A stretch of DNA of 64,000 nt from contig CAKKRD010000014.1 of assembly GCA_919902515.1 (NCBI GenBank), forward strand, positions 35,245-99,244, given 5' to 3'. The notes beneath the pieces are model-generated. The model was not told where the DNA came from and ran no database searches. It saw only the letters and a list, made by a program, of their open reading frames with translations. Origin of the DNA: Nitrosomonadaceae bacterium. Its GTDB lineage: Bacteria > Pseudomonadota > Gammaproteobacteria > Burkholderiales > Nitrosomonadaceae. A program made the translations under genes and the position numbers. Shown one piece after another: positions 18,251 through 29,198 of this stretch (position 1 is its first letter; each line of letters begins with the position of its first letter).

Positions 18251-20656
18251 TCAAGTAAACCTCCTCAAGGCAGCACAGGCTAAACCGTAGATCAGTACTG
18301 CCAGCAGGATCACCACGGAAAACCCCAGATGAATCGCCAGCAAGGTGGCGAGGACGGCCCCCACCACTGAGGCGCAACCGTTGATCGCCCATGCCCAGGG
18401 AATGGTGTCCTGGCCCGTGCCCGCCAGCCGCATCATGCCAGTAGGGAAAGGTATTCCCATGCACACCGCCAGCGGCGCGATCAGTACCACGGAAATAACT
18501 ATTTTTGCTGCATCAGGTAAATGGATCAGCGCCTGAAACAGGTCCGGCAGGATCGCGAGATAGAGCAGCGATATAGCGCCCATCACCATTACCGCTTGGG
18601 TGACATGCCTGCTGCCCGCCTCCTGCCAGCGTCCGGCAAGCCAACTGCCCACGGCAGCAAATACCAGGAATGCGCACAATACGGTCGCCACGGCATACAA
18701 GGGGTGAGCCAGAAACAGCACGAATTTCTGGATGAAAGCGATTTCCATGAACATGAAGGCCAGACCGATGGCAAGAAAGTACAGAGCCACCTGCGCGCTG
18801 GGCAAGGTACGCCGGCAACGCGACACGGCCAGCGGCGCCAGGATCAGCAGAACGCTTGCCGCAAATGCCTGCAGCAGCGTCGCCACCAGCAGCGGATAGC
18901 TCCAGTCGAGCAGCGGCATACCGCCCTGTTTGCGCAAGGTGAACAATTCTGCGGCTGCGTTCCATTTAAAGAAACGGAAAAAATGCGGCCGATCGTCAGT
19001 TGCCGGCTCGATGTAAAACTTGTAGCGATCGAGGAAGGTCTGCCGTTGCGGGCTCAGCAGGGCAACAGCGCCTTCGAAGAAATAGGACTGCTGCAGCAGG
19101 TTGTAACGGTTCGCTTCATCAGCGCGCATCCCTGGGTAATAAGCCAGGTCGAAAGAGCGCATACGGCTGAACTCCTTGATCGCCGCAATTTCCTGGGCCG
19201 TGAAATCGCTGTTCTTCACCAGTAGGGTGACGGTCTTCCAGCCGCGTATCATCGCCAGCCGGGCAGCAGGGTTGGGCACGCCGTCTCGTTCCAGAGCGGA
19301 CACCGCGGTGGCAAACAGTTTCAGCGCATCGCGCGGCGGCAGGGTGAGCCAACGGGTGACGGCCAGGATCCCGCCCGGCGTGAGGCGGTTCAGGTAGGTC
19401 TGCAGCGCTTCCACCGTGTAGAGATAGCTCTCACTCAGGCCGTAGAGCCCGGCCGAGGCAATGCCGAATGAATCCAGCAGCGCCACCTGGATCAGGTCAT
19501 AGCGTTCCTGGCTGGTGTTGACGAAGCCGCGCGCTTCGGCTGCGTGCACCTGCACCCTGGGCTGGCCGTAAAGATCGCCGGCAAAATCATGAAAACGTTG
19601 CCGGACCAGATCGATGATGTTGCGATCGAGCTCCACCGCATCAATCTCGCGGGCGCCGTGGTAAAGCGCCTGCAATACATCGCTGCCGGCCCCCGCACCC
19701 AGCACCACGACACGCGGACGTTCCAGCAGATGATAGGGCAGCGCCGAGGTGAGCTGGTCGAGATAGGCCAGCGGCGCGAGCTTGCCGTCAAAGCGCGTCA
19801 GCACCGCCGGGCCGTCTCCGTCCACGAACACCCCCAACTGCGGCGGCGGTTCGTCCGTGGCGTTGAGGCTCATCCCCGGCGCATGACGGAAAGGGATACG
19901 GGTGCTTTCCACCACCGTGATCTGCCCCAACGGACTGGAGCGTTCCTCGATCACCCGAGTTCCGGAAATGTTCAGGGTTTGGCTCAGATCCTTGTAGACG
20001 GAAGGATGCACTTGCAGCCAAGCGCCGGGTAGCGCCACAGCCACCAGTAAAGCCAGTCCGAGAAGCACTCCCATTAGCCATTTTGGCCGTATCTTCAGTT
20101 CGATGCTGGCAATCGCGGCAGCCAGCAGGGCCAATGCGGTGAGGACGACCAGCACCATCGGGGGCGGCACGAGAAACAGCACGCCGATCACGCCCAGGCT
20201 GCCTGCCCCTGCGCCCAGAATGTCGATAGCATAGATGCGCCCTGCTTCCCTGCCGAAGTACCAAAAGACCAGGCCGATGCCCAGCCCGCCGCAAAAGAAC
20301 GGCAACATCATCAGCAGATAAACGGCGAGCAGTTTGGCTAATTGGGTTTTGTCCCACAGCAGTTCGAGTGGATTGAAAGGGACCTGTTGCGCCAGCATGA
20401 ATGCCACGGGCATCAGAAAAGCCAGCCCCGTGGCGGCCATGACGTACACCAGGCCGAAGTACGGAGCAATTTTTTCCTTCAGCAAGGTCAGCGCCGTGCC
20501 GCTCGCCCCATAGCCCAGCATCGCCGCGCTGATGATCATGTAGGCGAAGTGATGCCACAGCACGATGCTGAACAAGCGCGTCAGCAGCACCTCATACGCC
20601 AATACACAGGCAGAGAGCAGCCCGATGGCAATGAATGGCGGGCGCGGCACAACCAT
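18251..20656 (-). CDS. Membrane-fused spermidine synthase-like methyltransferase
   Basis: Multi-TM domains flanking VVLGAGAGSDVLQALYHGAREIDAVELD. Confidence 0.8.
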   Translation of the reverse strand: MVVPRPPFIAIGLLSACVLAYEVLLTRLFSIVLWHHFAYMIISAAMLGYGASGTALTLLKEKIAPYFGLVYVMAATGLAFLMPVAFMLAQQVPFNPLELLWDKTQLAKLLAVYLLMMLPFFCGGLGIGLVFWYFGREAGRIYAIDILGAGAGSLGVIGVLFLVPPPMVLVVLTALALLAAAIASIELKIRPKWLMGVLLGLALLVAVALPGAWLQVHPSVYKDLSQTLNISGTRVIEERSSPLGQITVVESTRIPFRHAPGMSLNATDEPPPQLGVFVDGDGPAVLTRFDGKLAPLAYLDQLTSALPYHLLERPRVVVLGAGAGSDVLQALYHGAREIDAVELDRNIIDLVRQRFHDFAGDLYGQPRVQVHAAEARGFVNTSQERYDLIQVALLDSFGIASAGLYGLSESYLYTVEALQTYLNRLTPGGILAVTRWLTLPPRDALKLFATAVSALERDGVPNPAARLAMIRGWKTVTLLVKNSDFTAQEIAAIKEFSRMRSFDLAYYPGMRADEANRYNLLQQSYFFEGAVALLSPQRQTFLDRYKFYIEPATDDRPHFFRFFKWNAAAELFTLRKQGGMPLLDWSYPLLVATLLQAFAASVLLILAPLAVSRCRRTLPSAQVALYFLAIGLAFMFMEIAFIQKFVLFLAHPLYAVATVLCAFLVFAAVGSWLAGRWQEAGSRHVTQAVMVMGAISLLYLAILPDLFQALIHLPDAAKIVISVVLIAPLAVCMGIPFPTGMMRLAGTGQDTIPWAWAINGCASVVGAVLATLLAIHLGFSVVILLAVLIYGLACAALRRFT

Positions 20657-20658
20657 GA

Positions 20659-21384
20659 TTAATGTCCGCCGGTAAGCGGCACAAAACTCACAGGCACAAT
20701 CTGGCGGCTGGTCACCGAACCATCTGCCTGTTTCTCTACCAGCATTAAATACTGGGTCATGAAATGCGCACCGAGCGGGATCACCATGCGGCCACCCGGT
20801 TTTAGTTGCTTGAGCAGAGGTGGCGGCACATGGCTGGCAGCAGCCGTCACGATGATGGCGTCAAACGGCGCCGCTTCCGGCCAACCGTAGTAGCCGTCGC
20901 CCAATCTCACTTCCACATTGCCGTAGCCAAGAGATTTGAGCCGCTCGGCCGCCTCTTCTCCCAGCGGTTCGATGATTTCGATGCTGTAAACCGATTTGAC
21001 TATTTCTGCCAGAACAGCCGCCTGGTAGCCCGAGCCAGTGCCGATTTCAAGTACCTTGTCGCCTTCCTTGAGCTGCAGCAGGTCAGTCATCAGTGCGACG
21101 ATGAGCGGCTGTGAAATCGTCTGCCCATGGCCGATGGGGAGAGGGCGATTGAGATAGGCAAGCACAGCCATCCAGGCAGGCAGAAAACGATGACGTTCCA
21201 CTTTCTTCATCGCCACTATGACATCAGGACGGAGAGTGGCACTGCCGCTGTAGGGGGCCGCGGCGGCGACATCGGCCAGCACCTCCTCAACCATATTTTG
21301 GCGCAACATGTCGAACCCCCCGCCTTGTGACGGGAAGACACAACAGAAATAAAGGAATGCACCTAAGGCGAAGTGGCGTTTCAT
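20659..21384 (-). CDS. pcm: Protein-L-isoaspartate O-methyltransferase
   Basis: [39 protein letters not shown]. Confidence 0.92.
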   Translation of the reverse strand: MKRHFALGAFLYFCCVFPSQGGGFDMLRQNMVEEVLADVAAAAPYSGSATLRPDVIVAMKKVERHRFLPAWMAVLAYLNRPLPIGHGQTISQPLIVALMTDLLQLKEGDKVLEIGTGSGYQAAVLAEIVKSVYSIEIIEPLGEEAAERLKSLGYGNVEVRLGDGYYGWPEAAPFDAIIVTAAASHVPPPLLKQLKPGGRMVIPLGAHFMTQYLMLVEKQADGSVTSRQIVPVSFVPLTGGH

Positions 21385-21542
21385 GATTTCATTAAAGCAG
21401 ATTCCCGACACAGGTGCTGGCCAGAACCATATTTTGCCATCAAACGGTGGTTGCATATTCACTTCGACTTGCTGACCGCATATCGACACCGGGCGTCAGG
21501 CTGAAGTCCGGCCTACCGCTTCTGGCGGAGTTTTAGCGTAAA

Positions 21543-22523
21543 TCAGGATTCGTCTTGTGAGGAGCTCATGGGATAGCTTCTGATTAGCTCGTCACTCACT
21601 CGCGGGAGTTCTTCTGGCGGCAGGCCATCGCATCCCCCTGCAATTCTCCGGCCGCCGCCGCCGAAGCGCCGGCAGAATGCAGCCGCACTGATTCCGGCAA
21701 TCTGAGGGACGCGCAGACTCAAGCTGAAACTCGCATCGGCGTACGGCACCAGCACGGCGTGGGCGCGTTTCCAGTCGGAGGTGGCGAGATGGTTGGCGAA
21801 GCTGCCGATTACGCGCCTGGCCCATGCTGCATCAGGCAACTGGTGCAATGTCACGCCAGCGGTGTCGATCTCCGGCGCGCAAGCGAGCGCCTGCACCATA
21901 TCCGCAGTGCGGGCCGCGCGGATGCGCGCGAGCACCGGCTCCTGCTCGATGAATTGCTGCGCATCTTCGTAAGGCGCGAGCGTTCGGTAGAGTTCCGCTG
22001 GCGAGCAAACGAGATCGCTTTCAGAACCGCCATAGGCGTTGTAATTCAGGCATTCGCCCAAATCGCGCCAGGCCGCCACGGTGGCTGCGGGGACGGACAA
22101 TGTGCTCGCGAGCCGGGCTGCGGCTGCCAGCAGATTGTCGCCGAAAGCCGCTACCACCGCCCAGCTGCGATAGCGGCCTCCAAGCAAGCGATCCACGATG
22201 ATGCTGGTGCAGACCGCAGACGAGACATCGATCTCGATCTGAAGCAGCGGGTGCTGCGGCAGCGGGCTGCTTGCGTGGTGATGATCGAAATAGCGTACCT
22301 GCACGCCTGCCTGCAGCAGCGCCAGCAGCGCGCCGCGATTCCGATCTAGCGGAATATCCAGCACGGTAACGTCATCGCCGGGCGCGGCGATCAGGCGCTG
22401 CAACAGCGCAGTGTCGCGTTTGACGCCGGTTACCAGCACGGCATCGCGGGGCTGCGCCAGGCGCAGTTGGTGCAGGGCACAGATGCCGTCGGCATCGCCG
22501 TTGAAGACATCGAAAAAAGTCAT
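21543..22523 (-). CDS. DHH family phosphoesterase-like protein
   Basis: FNGDADGICALHQLRL, YFDHHHAS. Confidence 0.8.
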   Translation of the reverse strand: MTFFDVFNGDADGICALHQLRLAQPRDAVLVTGVKRDTALLQRLIAAPGDDVTVLDIPLDRNRGALLALLQAGVQVRYFDHHHASSPLPQHPLLQIEIDVSSAVCTSIIVDRLLGGRYRSWAVVAAFGDNLLAAAARLASTLSVPAATVAAWRDLGECLNYNAYGGSESDLVCSPAELYRTLAPYEDAQQFIEQEPVLARIRAARTADMVQALACAPEIDTAGVTLHQLPDAAWARRVIGSFANHLATSDWKRAHAVLVPYADASFSLSLRVPQIAGISAAAFCRRFGGGGRRIAGGCDGLPPEELPRVSDELIRSYPMSSSQDES

Positions 22524-24127
22524 GGCGCCTTTTTTGCCTGTAAGGCATTGCTCACCCGTTGCCGCAGCTCGCTGGCCGGTTCTCGCTCGGTGTCGAAAAC
22601 GATTGCAAAGGCACGCTCGTCAGCTTTCAGCGGCTCCTGCGTCGCGAGCTGGTGTGCGAGCACCTCGAGTGTCGCTTCGGAGGCATCCCTACCCGCGTGC
22701 TCGCGCTGCAGCAGGCGTCTGCGGAGCTCCTCATCTTTGGCTAGACAACTTACTATGACGAAAGGAACATCCCGTTCTGCCGCGAGTCGGCGCAGACTGT
22801 CTCGTTGCCAGCGCCGCAGAAAAGTCGCATCGACGATAGCTACACAACCCGCATCGAGGATGAGGCCAGCCATGCGTCGCAATTCCGCATACGTGGCTTG
22901 CGTCGCTGCTGCGACATAGATACCGCCGTCTACACCCGAACCGCTTTTCGCCTGCGGCGCGATGTGCTGCAACCGTTTGCGTTCGATATCCGAGCGCACC
23001 CGGACGGCACCTAATTCCTGCAGCAGCAATTGCGTCACGGTGGTCTTGCCCGAACCCGATAACCCATGCGTGATGACCAACCCAGGTCTCGTCGGTACGG
23101 TAACCTTGCTTGCATAACCGGCGTAGGCCGCATAGGTGTCGAGCGCCAGCTTTCTGTCCTCCACGCTCAGATGCGATTGGAAAGCGCGGATGCGCGCCAC
23201 CTTTGCCCGCACCATGGCGCGGTAGATTTGATAATAGCGCAGCAGGCGCAGGCCCGCATAATCGCCGGTCTCCTGCAGATAGGCATTGAGGAAGCGCCAG
23301 GCGAAATCCGGCCGGACGTGTTCGTCCAGGTCCATGACGAGGAAGGCGATCTCGTTGATGACGTCGATCCAGCGCAGATTGGGATTGAATTCGATACAGT
23401 CGAAGACCTGGATTTCTCCATCCACCAGCGCGATATTGCCAAGATGCAGGTCACCGTGGCACTCGCGGATGAAGCGCTGTTCGTGCCGCTGCGCGAACAT
23501 TGGCAGCAGCGTTGCATGCTGCGCGAGACTCCATGCCTCAATCAGCGCCAGGGAATCGCATTCAGCGGGGGTAGCGAGCAGGCTGCGAATCTGCACGAAA
23601 TTCTGACGCATTGCCGACTCGATGCTGGATGCACTACCGTAACCCTGATCGGGTCGCGCAGATTCAATGCGCTGATGGAAGGCGGCGACGGTGGCCGCAA
23701 TCGCATCGACATGTTCGACAGTCAGCGCGCCGCGCGCGAGGACGCGATCCAGCAGTCCTTCCTGCGCGAACTGGTGCATTTTTACCGCAAATTCAAACGC
23801 ACCCGATTCAGCGCCAAGCTTCGGTTTTTGTGGCATGCCGCCAATCGGGATGACATCCAAATAAAGCCGGGGCGCGAGCCTGCGATTTAGCCGCAGTTCC
23901 TCCTCGCAGAAAAAATGCCGCAGTTGCGGTGTCGTGAAATCAAGGAAGCCCAGGTTGACCGCCTTCTTGATCTTGTAGGCGTAAGGTCCAGTGAGCAGCA
24001 CAAAGGAGATGTGGGTTTCGATCAACGCTATTCTGTCGACGGCGTGCGGATAGCATGCCGGATCGAGTAATGCGTGGATGAGAGTCTCCTGTTCACACGC
24101 CGGAGTGGGAATGGCCTGGATATTCAT
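22520..24127 (-). CDS. Phosphotransferase-like + P-loop kinase bifunctional protein
   Basis: ECHGDLHLGNIALVDGEIQVFDCIEFN and C-terminal LVITHGLSGSGKTTVTQLL. Confidence 0.85.
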   Translation of the reverse strand: MNIQAIPTPACEQETLIHALLDPACYPHAVDRIALIETHISFVLLTGPYAYKIKKAVNLGFLDFTTPQLRHFFCEEELRLNRRLAPRLYLDVIPIGGMPQKPKLGAESGAFEFAVKMHQFAQEGLLDRVLARGALTVEHVDAIAATVAAFHQRIESARPDQGYGSASSIESAMRQNFVQIRSLLATPAECDSLALIEAWSLAQHATLLPMFAQRHEQRFIRECHGDLHLGNIALVDGEIQVFDCIEFNPNLRWIDVINEIAFLVMDLDEHVRPDFAWRFLNAYLQETGDYAGLRLLRYYQIYRAMVRAKVARIRAFQSHLSVEDRKLALDTYAAYAGYASKVTVPTRPGLVITHGLSGSGKTTVTQLLLQELGAVRVRSDIERKRLQHIAPQAKSGSGVDGGIYVAAATQATYAELRRMAGLILDAGCVAIVDATFLRRWQRDSLRRLAAERDVPFVIVSCLAKDEELRRRLLQREHAGRDASEATLEVLAHQLATQEPLKADERAFAIVFDTEREPASELRQRVSNALQAKKAP

Positions 24128-24466
24128 GCGAAAGATTGATCAGCCGATTGCGGGCTGCAGTGGACTGCGCAGTCTCCGTCAATGGATAGGAATTTCAATG
24201 CTACATTCCGATCTAGCATGGGCGGCTTCTATCCTTCATTAGATTCGAGCGTCAAGGTCCTGCCGGTATTGCAGGATGCAGCGCCGACCATCTGATCATA
24301 CGGGCAATAACGGCTAACATTTCGTTTGTAGGACAGATCCGCCAAACATTCAAGGCTAATCATGCCGACAATAACGGCGATCCCGGCCAGTGATGCCCCG
24401 CCGATTGATCCGTCAGGATAGGCATGGTGTCTGGCCTGTCACCACCGGTCTGCGCTGCATCCATTG

Positions 24467-24500
24467 CTTGACCGGAAAACCCCGTGGGTTCTACTATGGT
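24467..24500 (+). promoter_or_regulatory. Hairpin element copy 1
   Basis: cttgaccggaaAACCCcgtGGGTTctactatggt. Confidence 0.45.
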
Positions 24501-24542
24501 GCGATCGGGATTGATGGCGGCATTCAAACTTGAAGCTGTGAA

Positions 24543-24953
24543 ATGAAAAGTTACTTACTGTTACCCTTGGCTTTATTATTTCTGGCGACCTCTGCGCTGG
24601 CTGCAGACCCGGCTCCAGTTAAAGTGGCTGGAGCCAGCACCGTCGGCACCGTTACCGCCAAGATGCTGTTGGATAAAGGATTCATTTTCATCGATGTGCG
24701 CCGGGCGGAGGATTTCAACAATGGACATATACCGGGTGCCAGCCATCTGGCTGTCAACAGTGAGAATTTCACCGAGGAGAATTTGAGCGCCATTGTAAAA
24801 AAAGACCAGGCGGTGATTTTTTACTGCAATGGCGTCAACTGCAAGGGGAGTTCAATTGCCAGCGAGAAAGCCGTGGCATGGGGATGGAGCAAAGTGCTTT
24901 ATTACCGGGAAGGTTGGCCGCAGTGGAAAGAAGCCGGCTTGGTGGTTGAGTGA
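24543..24953 (+). CDS. Rhodanese-like domain protein, exported
   Basis: Signal peptide, FIDVRRAEDFNNGHIPGASHL, FYCNGVNCKGSS. Confidence 0.9.
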   Translation: MKSYLLLPLALLFLATSALAADPAPVKVAGASTVGTVTAKMLLDKGFIFIDVRRAEDFNNGHIPGASHLAVNSENFTEENLSAIVKKDQAVIFYCNGVNCKGSSIASEKAVAWGWSKVLYYREGWPQWKEAGLVVE

Positions 24954-25036
24954 CAGTAGCCATACCTGGGACAGGATTGATGCCGCACTGTTACGGGCGA
25001 CTGGATTTGAACGTTGGTGTTGTACGGGAGATTAAC

Positions 25037-25504
25037 TTGAAGAAAATTTTTGCTATTGCGCTGTGCCTTATCGCCACGACTGTGACGGCGAGTGATATTG
25101 ATGAACGTCGAGTCCTGCCGATTACCGAGATGCAACGAAACCATATTCTTACTGAAATGCGCGCGCTACTCGCAGGAACGCAGAATATTCTGTCCGCGCT
25201 TGCCACGGACGACATGGCAGCGGTGGCTCGTCATGCGCGCCCGCTGGGTACGGGCATGGCACACAAGGGCGAAGATCACATGCAGGCGGTGCTGCCGCAG
25301 GAGTTCATGCAGTTGGGCATGTCGGTGCATAAGGATTTTGACCAGATGGCCGCTGACGCAGAATCCTTGAAAGATTCCAGGCACACGCTGAAGCAATTAA
25401 GCGAGTCCATGAACAAGTGTGTTGCCTGCCACGCTGCTTATCAGATCCGCATTACAGATCAGCCCGCAAAGTTGCATACTCAACCCATGCAGCATAAACA
25501 TTGA
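25037..25504 (+). CDS. Periplasmic c-type cytochrome-like protein
   Basis: Signal peptide from TTG25037; single C-terminal CVACH heme motif. Confidence 0.7.
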   Translation: MKKIFAIALCLIATTVTASDIDERRVLPITEMQRNHILTEMRALLAGTQNILSALATDDMAAVARHARPLGTGMAHKGEDHMQAVLPQEFMQLGMSVHKDFDQMAADAESLKDSRHTLKQLSESMNKCVACHAAYQIRITDQPAKLHTQPMQHKH

Positions 25505-25512
25505 GCTTGATA

Positions 25513-25548
25513 CTTGACCGGAAAACCCCGGATGGGGTCTACTACGGG
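25513..25548 (+). promoter_or_regulatory. Hairpin element copy 2
   Basis: cttgaccggaaaACCCCggatGGGGTctactacggg. Confidence 0.45.
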
Positions 25549-25649
25549 AATCCATCTGGGTTGTAATGTGCAGCCCGGGCAGGAACCGGTAGGACTGCAC
25601 TCATGCAGCGCAGATCTCTGTTTCAACAAACGGGGTTGCTTCCATCCTG

Positions 25650-26786
25650 ATGCCAGAGAATCAACCGAGTAATCCCTCAATGCTGCTGCGCCGGGTAACC
25701 GGCGAGGATGGTGCGCCGTGTTTGCTGCTTACCGGCAATTGCACTTTGGTCGCGCTGGAGCAGCGGCTGCAGAAGTTATCCGATGAACTGGCCAGCTATG
25801 CCGCCGACCCGAGACTGCATTGGGATCTGACCGGGATCGAGCAGATGGATGATGCCGGGGCGGTACTGCTGTGGCGGGCCTGGGGTGCACGCCGCCCTCA
25901 ACACCTGCTGCTGCGGCCTGAACAGGAGCGGTTGTTCAGCCGCCTGGGGAAAACACCGCCGCTGCCTGCACCCCCTCCGCGCGATTTGCTGTGGCCGGTC
26001 ACGAAACTGGGCGGGGCGGTTTTTCTGTTGTGGGAACATTTGACCGGCATAGTCATACTGGCGGGCCAATTGCTGCTGGACATGAAGTATCTGGCGGGCC
26101 ATCCTGCACGTATTCCCTGGCGTGAAATTTCCGCTAATCTGTTTCGTACCGGTGCGCAGGCGCTGGGCATTACTGCGCTGGTGGGGTTTCTCATTGGCGT
26201 CGTGCTGAGCTATCTCTCTTCCAAACAGTTGCAGATGTTTGGCGCGGATATTTTCATCATCAACATTCTGGGCATGAGCATCATCCGCGAACTTGGTCCG
26301 ATGCTGGCGGCTATCCTGGTGGCGGGACGTTCCGGCTCTTCCATGACTGCGCAACTGGGCGTGATGCGGGTAACCGAAGAACTGGATGCGCTGACCGTGA
26401 TGGGTATCCCTCACAGTCTGCGGCTGGTGCTGCCAAAAGTTATTGGGCTCGGTATCGCAATGCCGCTGGTAGTGCTGTGGACCAGCGCCATTGCGTTGCT
26501 GGGAGGCATGGTGGTTGCCGAACTGCAGTTAGGACTGAGTTACCACTTTTTTCTCAACAAGCTGCCGGATGCGGTGCCGCTCGCCAATTTATGGCTGGGG
26601 CTGGGCAAGGGCGTGGTGTGCGGCATGATAATCGCGCTCATTGCCTGCCATTTTGGTTTGCGGATCAAATCCGACACCGAAAGCCTGGGTGCAGGCACTA
26701 CCAGTTCAGTGGTGACCGCGATCACTGTTGTCATTATCATCGATGCAATTTTTGCCGTTATTTTCTCTGATGTGGGAATCAAGTAG
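25650..26786 (+). CDS. MlaE-type ABC transporter permease with N-terminal STAS-like domain
   Basis: RELGPMLAAILVAGRSGSSMTAQLGVMRVTEELDAL. Confidence 0.92.
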   Translation: MPENQPSNPSMLLRRVTGEDGAPCLLLTGNCTLVALEQRLQKLSDELASYAADPRLHWDLTGIEQMDDAGAVLLWRAWGARRPQHLLLRPEQERLFSRLGKTPPLPAPPPRDLLWPVTKLGGAVFLLWEHLTGIVILAGQLLLDMKYLAGHPARIPWREISANLFRTGAQALGITALVGFLIGVVLSYLSSKQLQMFGADIFIINILGMSIIRELGPMLAAILVAGRSGSSMTAQLGVMRVTEELDALTVMGIPHSLRLVLPKVIGLGIAMPLVVLWTSAIALLGGMVVAELQLGLSYHFFLNKLPDAVPLANLWLGLGKGVVCGMIIALIACHFGLRIKSDTESLGAGTTSSVVTAITVVIIIDAIFAVIFSDVGIK

Positions 26787-26795
26787 GGCGATAAT

Positions 26796-27590
26796 GTGAT
26801 GACGAACGAAGTGAACGCAAACTGCATTATCGAGGTTGAAGGGCTGCATAGCCGTTTTGGCAACCATGTGGTGCACGAGGACATCAATCTGTGTGTGCAT
26901 CGCGGCGAGGTGCTGGCGCTGGTAGGCAGTTCCGGCAGCGGCAAGACCGTGCTGCTGCGACAGATGCTGGGTTTGGAAACACCGGCACAAGGGATAGTGC
27001 GGGTTTTTGGCCAGCCCGTACATGATGCCGACCGCAATGAGCTGCAAAGTATGCGCAACCGCTGTGGGGTTTTGTTTCAGAAGGGTGCCTTGTTCAGCGC
27101 ACTATCGGTGTTTGACAATATCGCGCTGCCAATGCGCGAGCTGCGCACGCTGGACGAGCGCATGATACGCGATCTGGTCATGCTCAAGCTCAAAATGGTG
27201 GAGATCGACGCGGAGCATGCGAACAAGATGCCTGCCGAGCTTTCCGGCGGAATGATCAAACGGATTGCGCTGGCACGTGCCATGGCACTGGACCCGGAGC
27301 TGCTGTTTCTGGACGAGCCAACTTCCGGGCTAGATCCGGTACTGAGCGAAGGCTTCGTCAAGCTGATTCAGGCATTGCGCACCGAATTGACGCTGACCAT
27401 CGTCATGGCGACACATGATCTGGACACATTAGCGGCACTGGCCGATCGCGTGGCAGTGTTGGCCGAGCAGCGCTTGTTGGCGCTAGGCAGTCTGGGGGAA
27501 GTAATTAGTATTAGCCACCCATTCATCACCAAATTTTTTCTCGGTGAGCGTGGTAAGAAGACGTTGGGAAATAATGGCTATATCTTATAA
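26796..27590 (+). CDS. MlaF-type ABC transporter ATP-binding protein
   Basis: GSSGSGKTVLLRQM, LSGGMIKRIALARAMALDPELLFLDEPTSGLDP. Confidence 0.94.
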   Translation: MMTNEVNANCIIEVEGLHSRFGNHVVHEDINLCVHRGEVLALVGSSGSGKTVLLRQMLGLETPAQGIVRVFGQPVHDADRNELQSMRNRCGVLFQKGALFSALSVFDNIALPMRELRTLDERMIRDLVMLKLKMVEIDAEHANKMPAELSGGMIKRIALARAMALDPELLFLDEPTSGLDPVLSEGFVKLIQALRTELTLTIVMATHDLDTLAALADRVAVLAEQRLLALGSLGEVISISHPFITKFFLGERGKKTLGNNGYIL

Positions 27591-27599
27591 GGAGGTATC

Positions 27600-28511
27600 A
27601 TGGAAAATCGTGCCCATGCCCTTGCAGCCGGTCTGTTCGTAATACTTCTGAGTATGGCAGTGGCTGCGGTCGCCGTTTGGTTCGGCGGTGAAACCGTGGT
27701 GCGTGACAGGTACTTGCTGGTGTCGGAAGTTCCGGTAACGGGACTGAATCCGCAGGCGGCAGTCCGTTACCGTGGCGTGAGCGTTGGCAAAGTGGAGGAT
27801 ATCCGTCTGGATCCGGAAAATGCGCACTTTATTTTTGTCCGCATTGCCGTTAATCGAGATGTGCCGCTGACCAAAAACACTTACGCACAGTTGGGTTATC
27901 AAGGTTTGACGGGCCTTGCATTCATACAATTGAATGATGATGGCAAACATGTTGAACGCATGCAGACTGATCCGGACAATCCCGCGCGGATTCCGCTGCG
28001 TCCTTCAGCATTGGATAACATAGCCGATGCCGGGCAACACCTGCTGAGCAATGCAAATGAACTGGCAGGACGTCTGAATACATTGCTGGGTGAGCAGAAT
28101 CAGGTGCACATCTCGCACATTCTGAAGAACGTGGAGGGAGCAAGCGGCCGTTTCGATAGCATCGCCGATCAATTGCAGCCGGGACTCAAGGCTTTGCCGG
28201 AATTGACCGCTGAAGCCAGCGTCACCCTGAGACGCGCCAGCCAGTTGATGACAGATCTCAACCAGATTGTGGTAAAAATAAATCAGCAGGGAGGGGCTGT
28301 TGACAGCCTGTCGCAGACTGCCGAAGAGCTTGCAGACACCCTGCCTAAACTGCGTGATGCAAGCCATGGTATCGCGCGCAACACTCGCAGTGTGGATCGC
28401 GTTCTGCTTCAACTGGAAGAACGGCCCCGCAGTCTGTTGTTTGGCAGACCGCCGCCGCCGCCAGGACCGGGAGAAGATGGTTTTATACCGCCACAGGGCT
28501 TATCCAAATGA
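27600..28511 (+). CDS. MlaD/MCE family substrate-binding protein
   Basis: N-terminal TM, VPVTGLNPQAAVRYRGVSVGKVEDIRLDP. Confidence 0.92.
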   Translation: MENRAHALAAGLFVILLSMAVAAVAVWFGGETVVRDRYLLVSEVPVTGLNPQAAVRYRGVSVGKVEDIRLDPENAHFIFVRIAVNRDVPLTKNTYAQLGYQGLTGLAFIQLNDDGKHVERMQTDPDNPARIPLRPSALDNIADAGQHLLSNANELAGRLNTLLGEQNQVHISHILKNVEGASGRFDSIADQLQPGLKALPELTAEASVTLRRASQLMTDLNQIVVKINQQGGAVDSLSQTAEELADTLPKLRDASHGIARNTRSVDRVLLQLEERPRSLLFGRPPPPPGPGEDGFIPPQGLSK

Positions 28512-29152
28512 AAAAAATTATTTTATTTGCAATGATGCTGCTCACAGGATGCGCCATCACGCCCCATGCCCAGATTCCGGCGGCAGTGTATGACTTTGGC
28601 TTGCAGCCGCCGACAGATGCCGCCGCTGCTTCTGCCCTATCGGGACAGCCACAGCCATGGGCAAGCCTGCTGGTAGCAGAGGCGACAGCCCCTGCATGGC
28701 TGGATAGCCAGGCGATTCAGTATCGTCTGGCGTATCACGATCCCGCGCAGACGCATAGTTACGCCAACAGCCGCTGGGCCGCTGCACCTGCGGCACTGCT
28801 CACCCAGCGCATCAGGAGCCGTATCACCGCCGTCACCAACAGCGGGGTGGTGAGTGCCGGTGATGGGGTGCGGGCGGATTACGCGTTGCGCCTTGAACTG
28901 GAAGAATTTTCCCAGGTATTTGATACGGTCGAGCAAAGTCGTGTGGTGGTCAGATTGCGTGCCAGTCTGGTCGAGCGCGGGACTCGCCGGTTACTGATTC
29001 AGCGCAACTTCAGCGTGGAACAGGTGGCTCCTGCGGCCGACGCCACGGGCGCGGTGCATGCCTTGACCGAAGCGGGTGACAGACTGACCGGAGATCTGAT
29101 CGACTGGCTTGCCGCAAAGCTGGAAGAAGAAGGGAAGAAAGCAGCAAAGTGA
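28508..29152 (+). CDS. ABC-type transport auxiliary lipoprotein
   Basis: Lipobox LLTGCAI; position directly after MCE gene. Confidence 0.8.
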   Translation: MKKIILFAMMLLTGCAITPHAQIPAAVYDFGLQPPTDAAAASALSGQPQPWASLLVAEATAPAWLDSQAIQYRLAYHDPAQTHSYANSRWAAAPAALLTQRIRSRITAVTNSGVVSAGDGVRADYALRLELEEFSQVFDTVEQSRVVVRLRASLVERGTRRLLIQRNFSVEQVAPAADATGAVHALTEAGDRLTGDLIDWLAAKLEEEGKKAAK

Positions 29153-29198
29153 GATTGAGTCAGGGGTAATCCCTCCATTTTTAACAGGTGTCAAAAGT

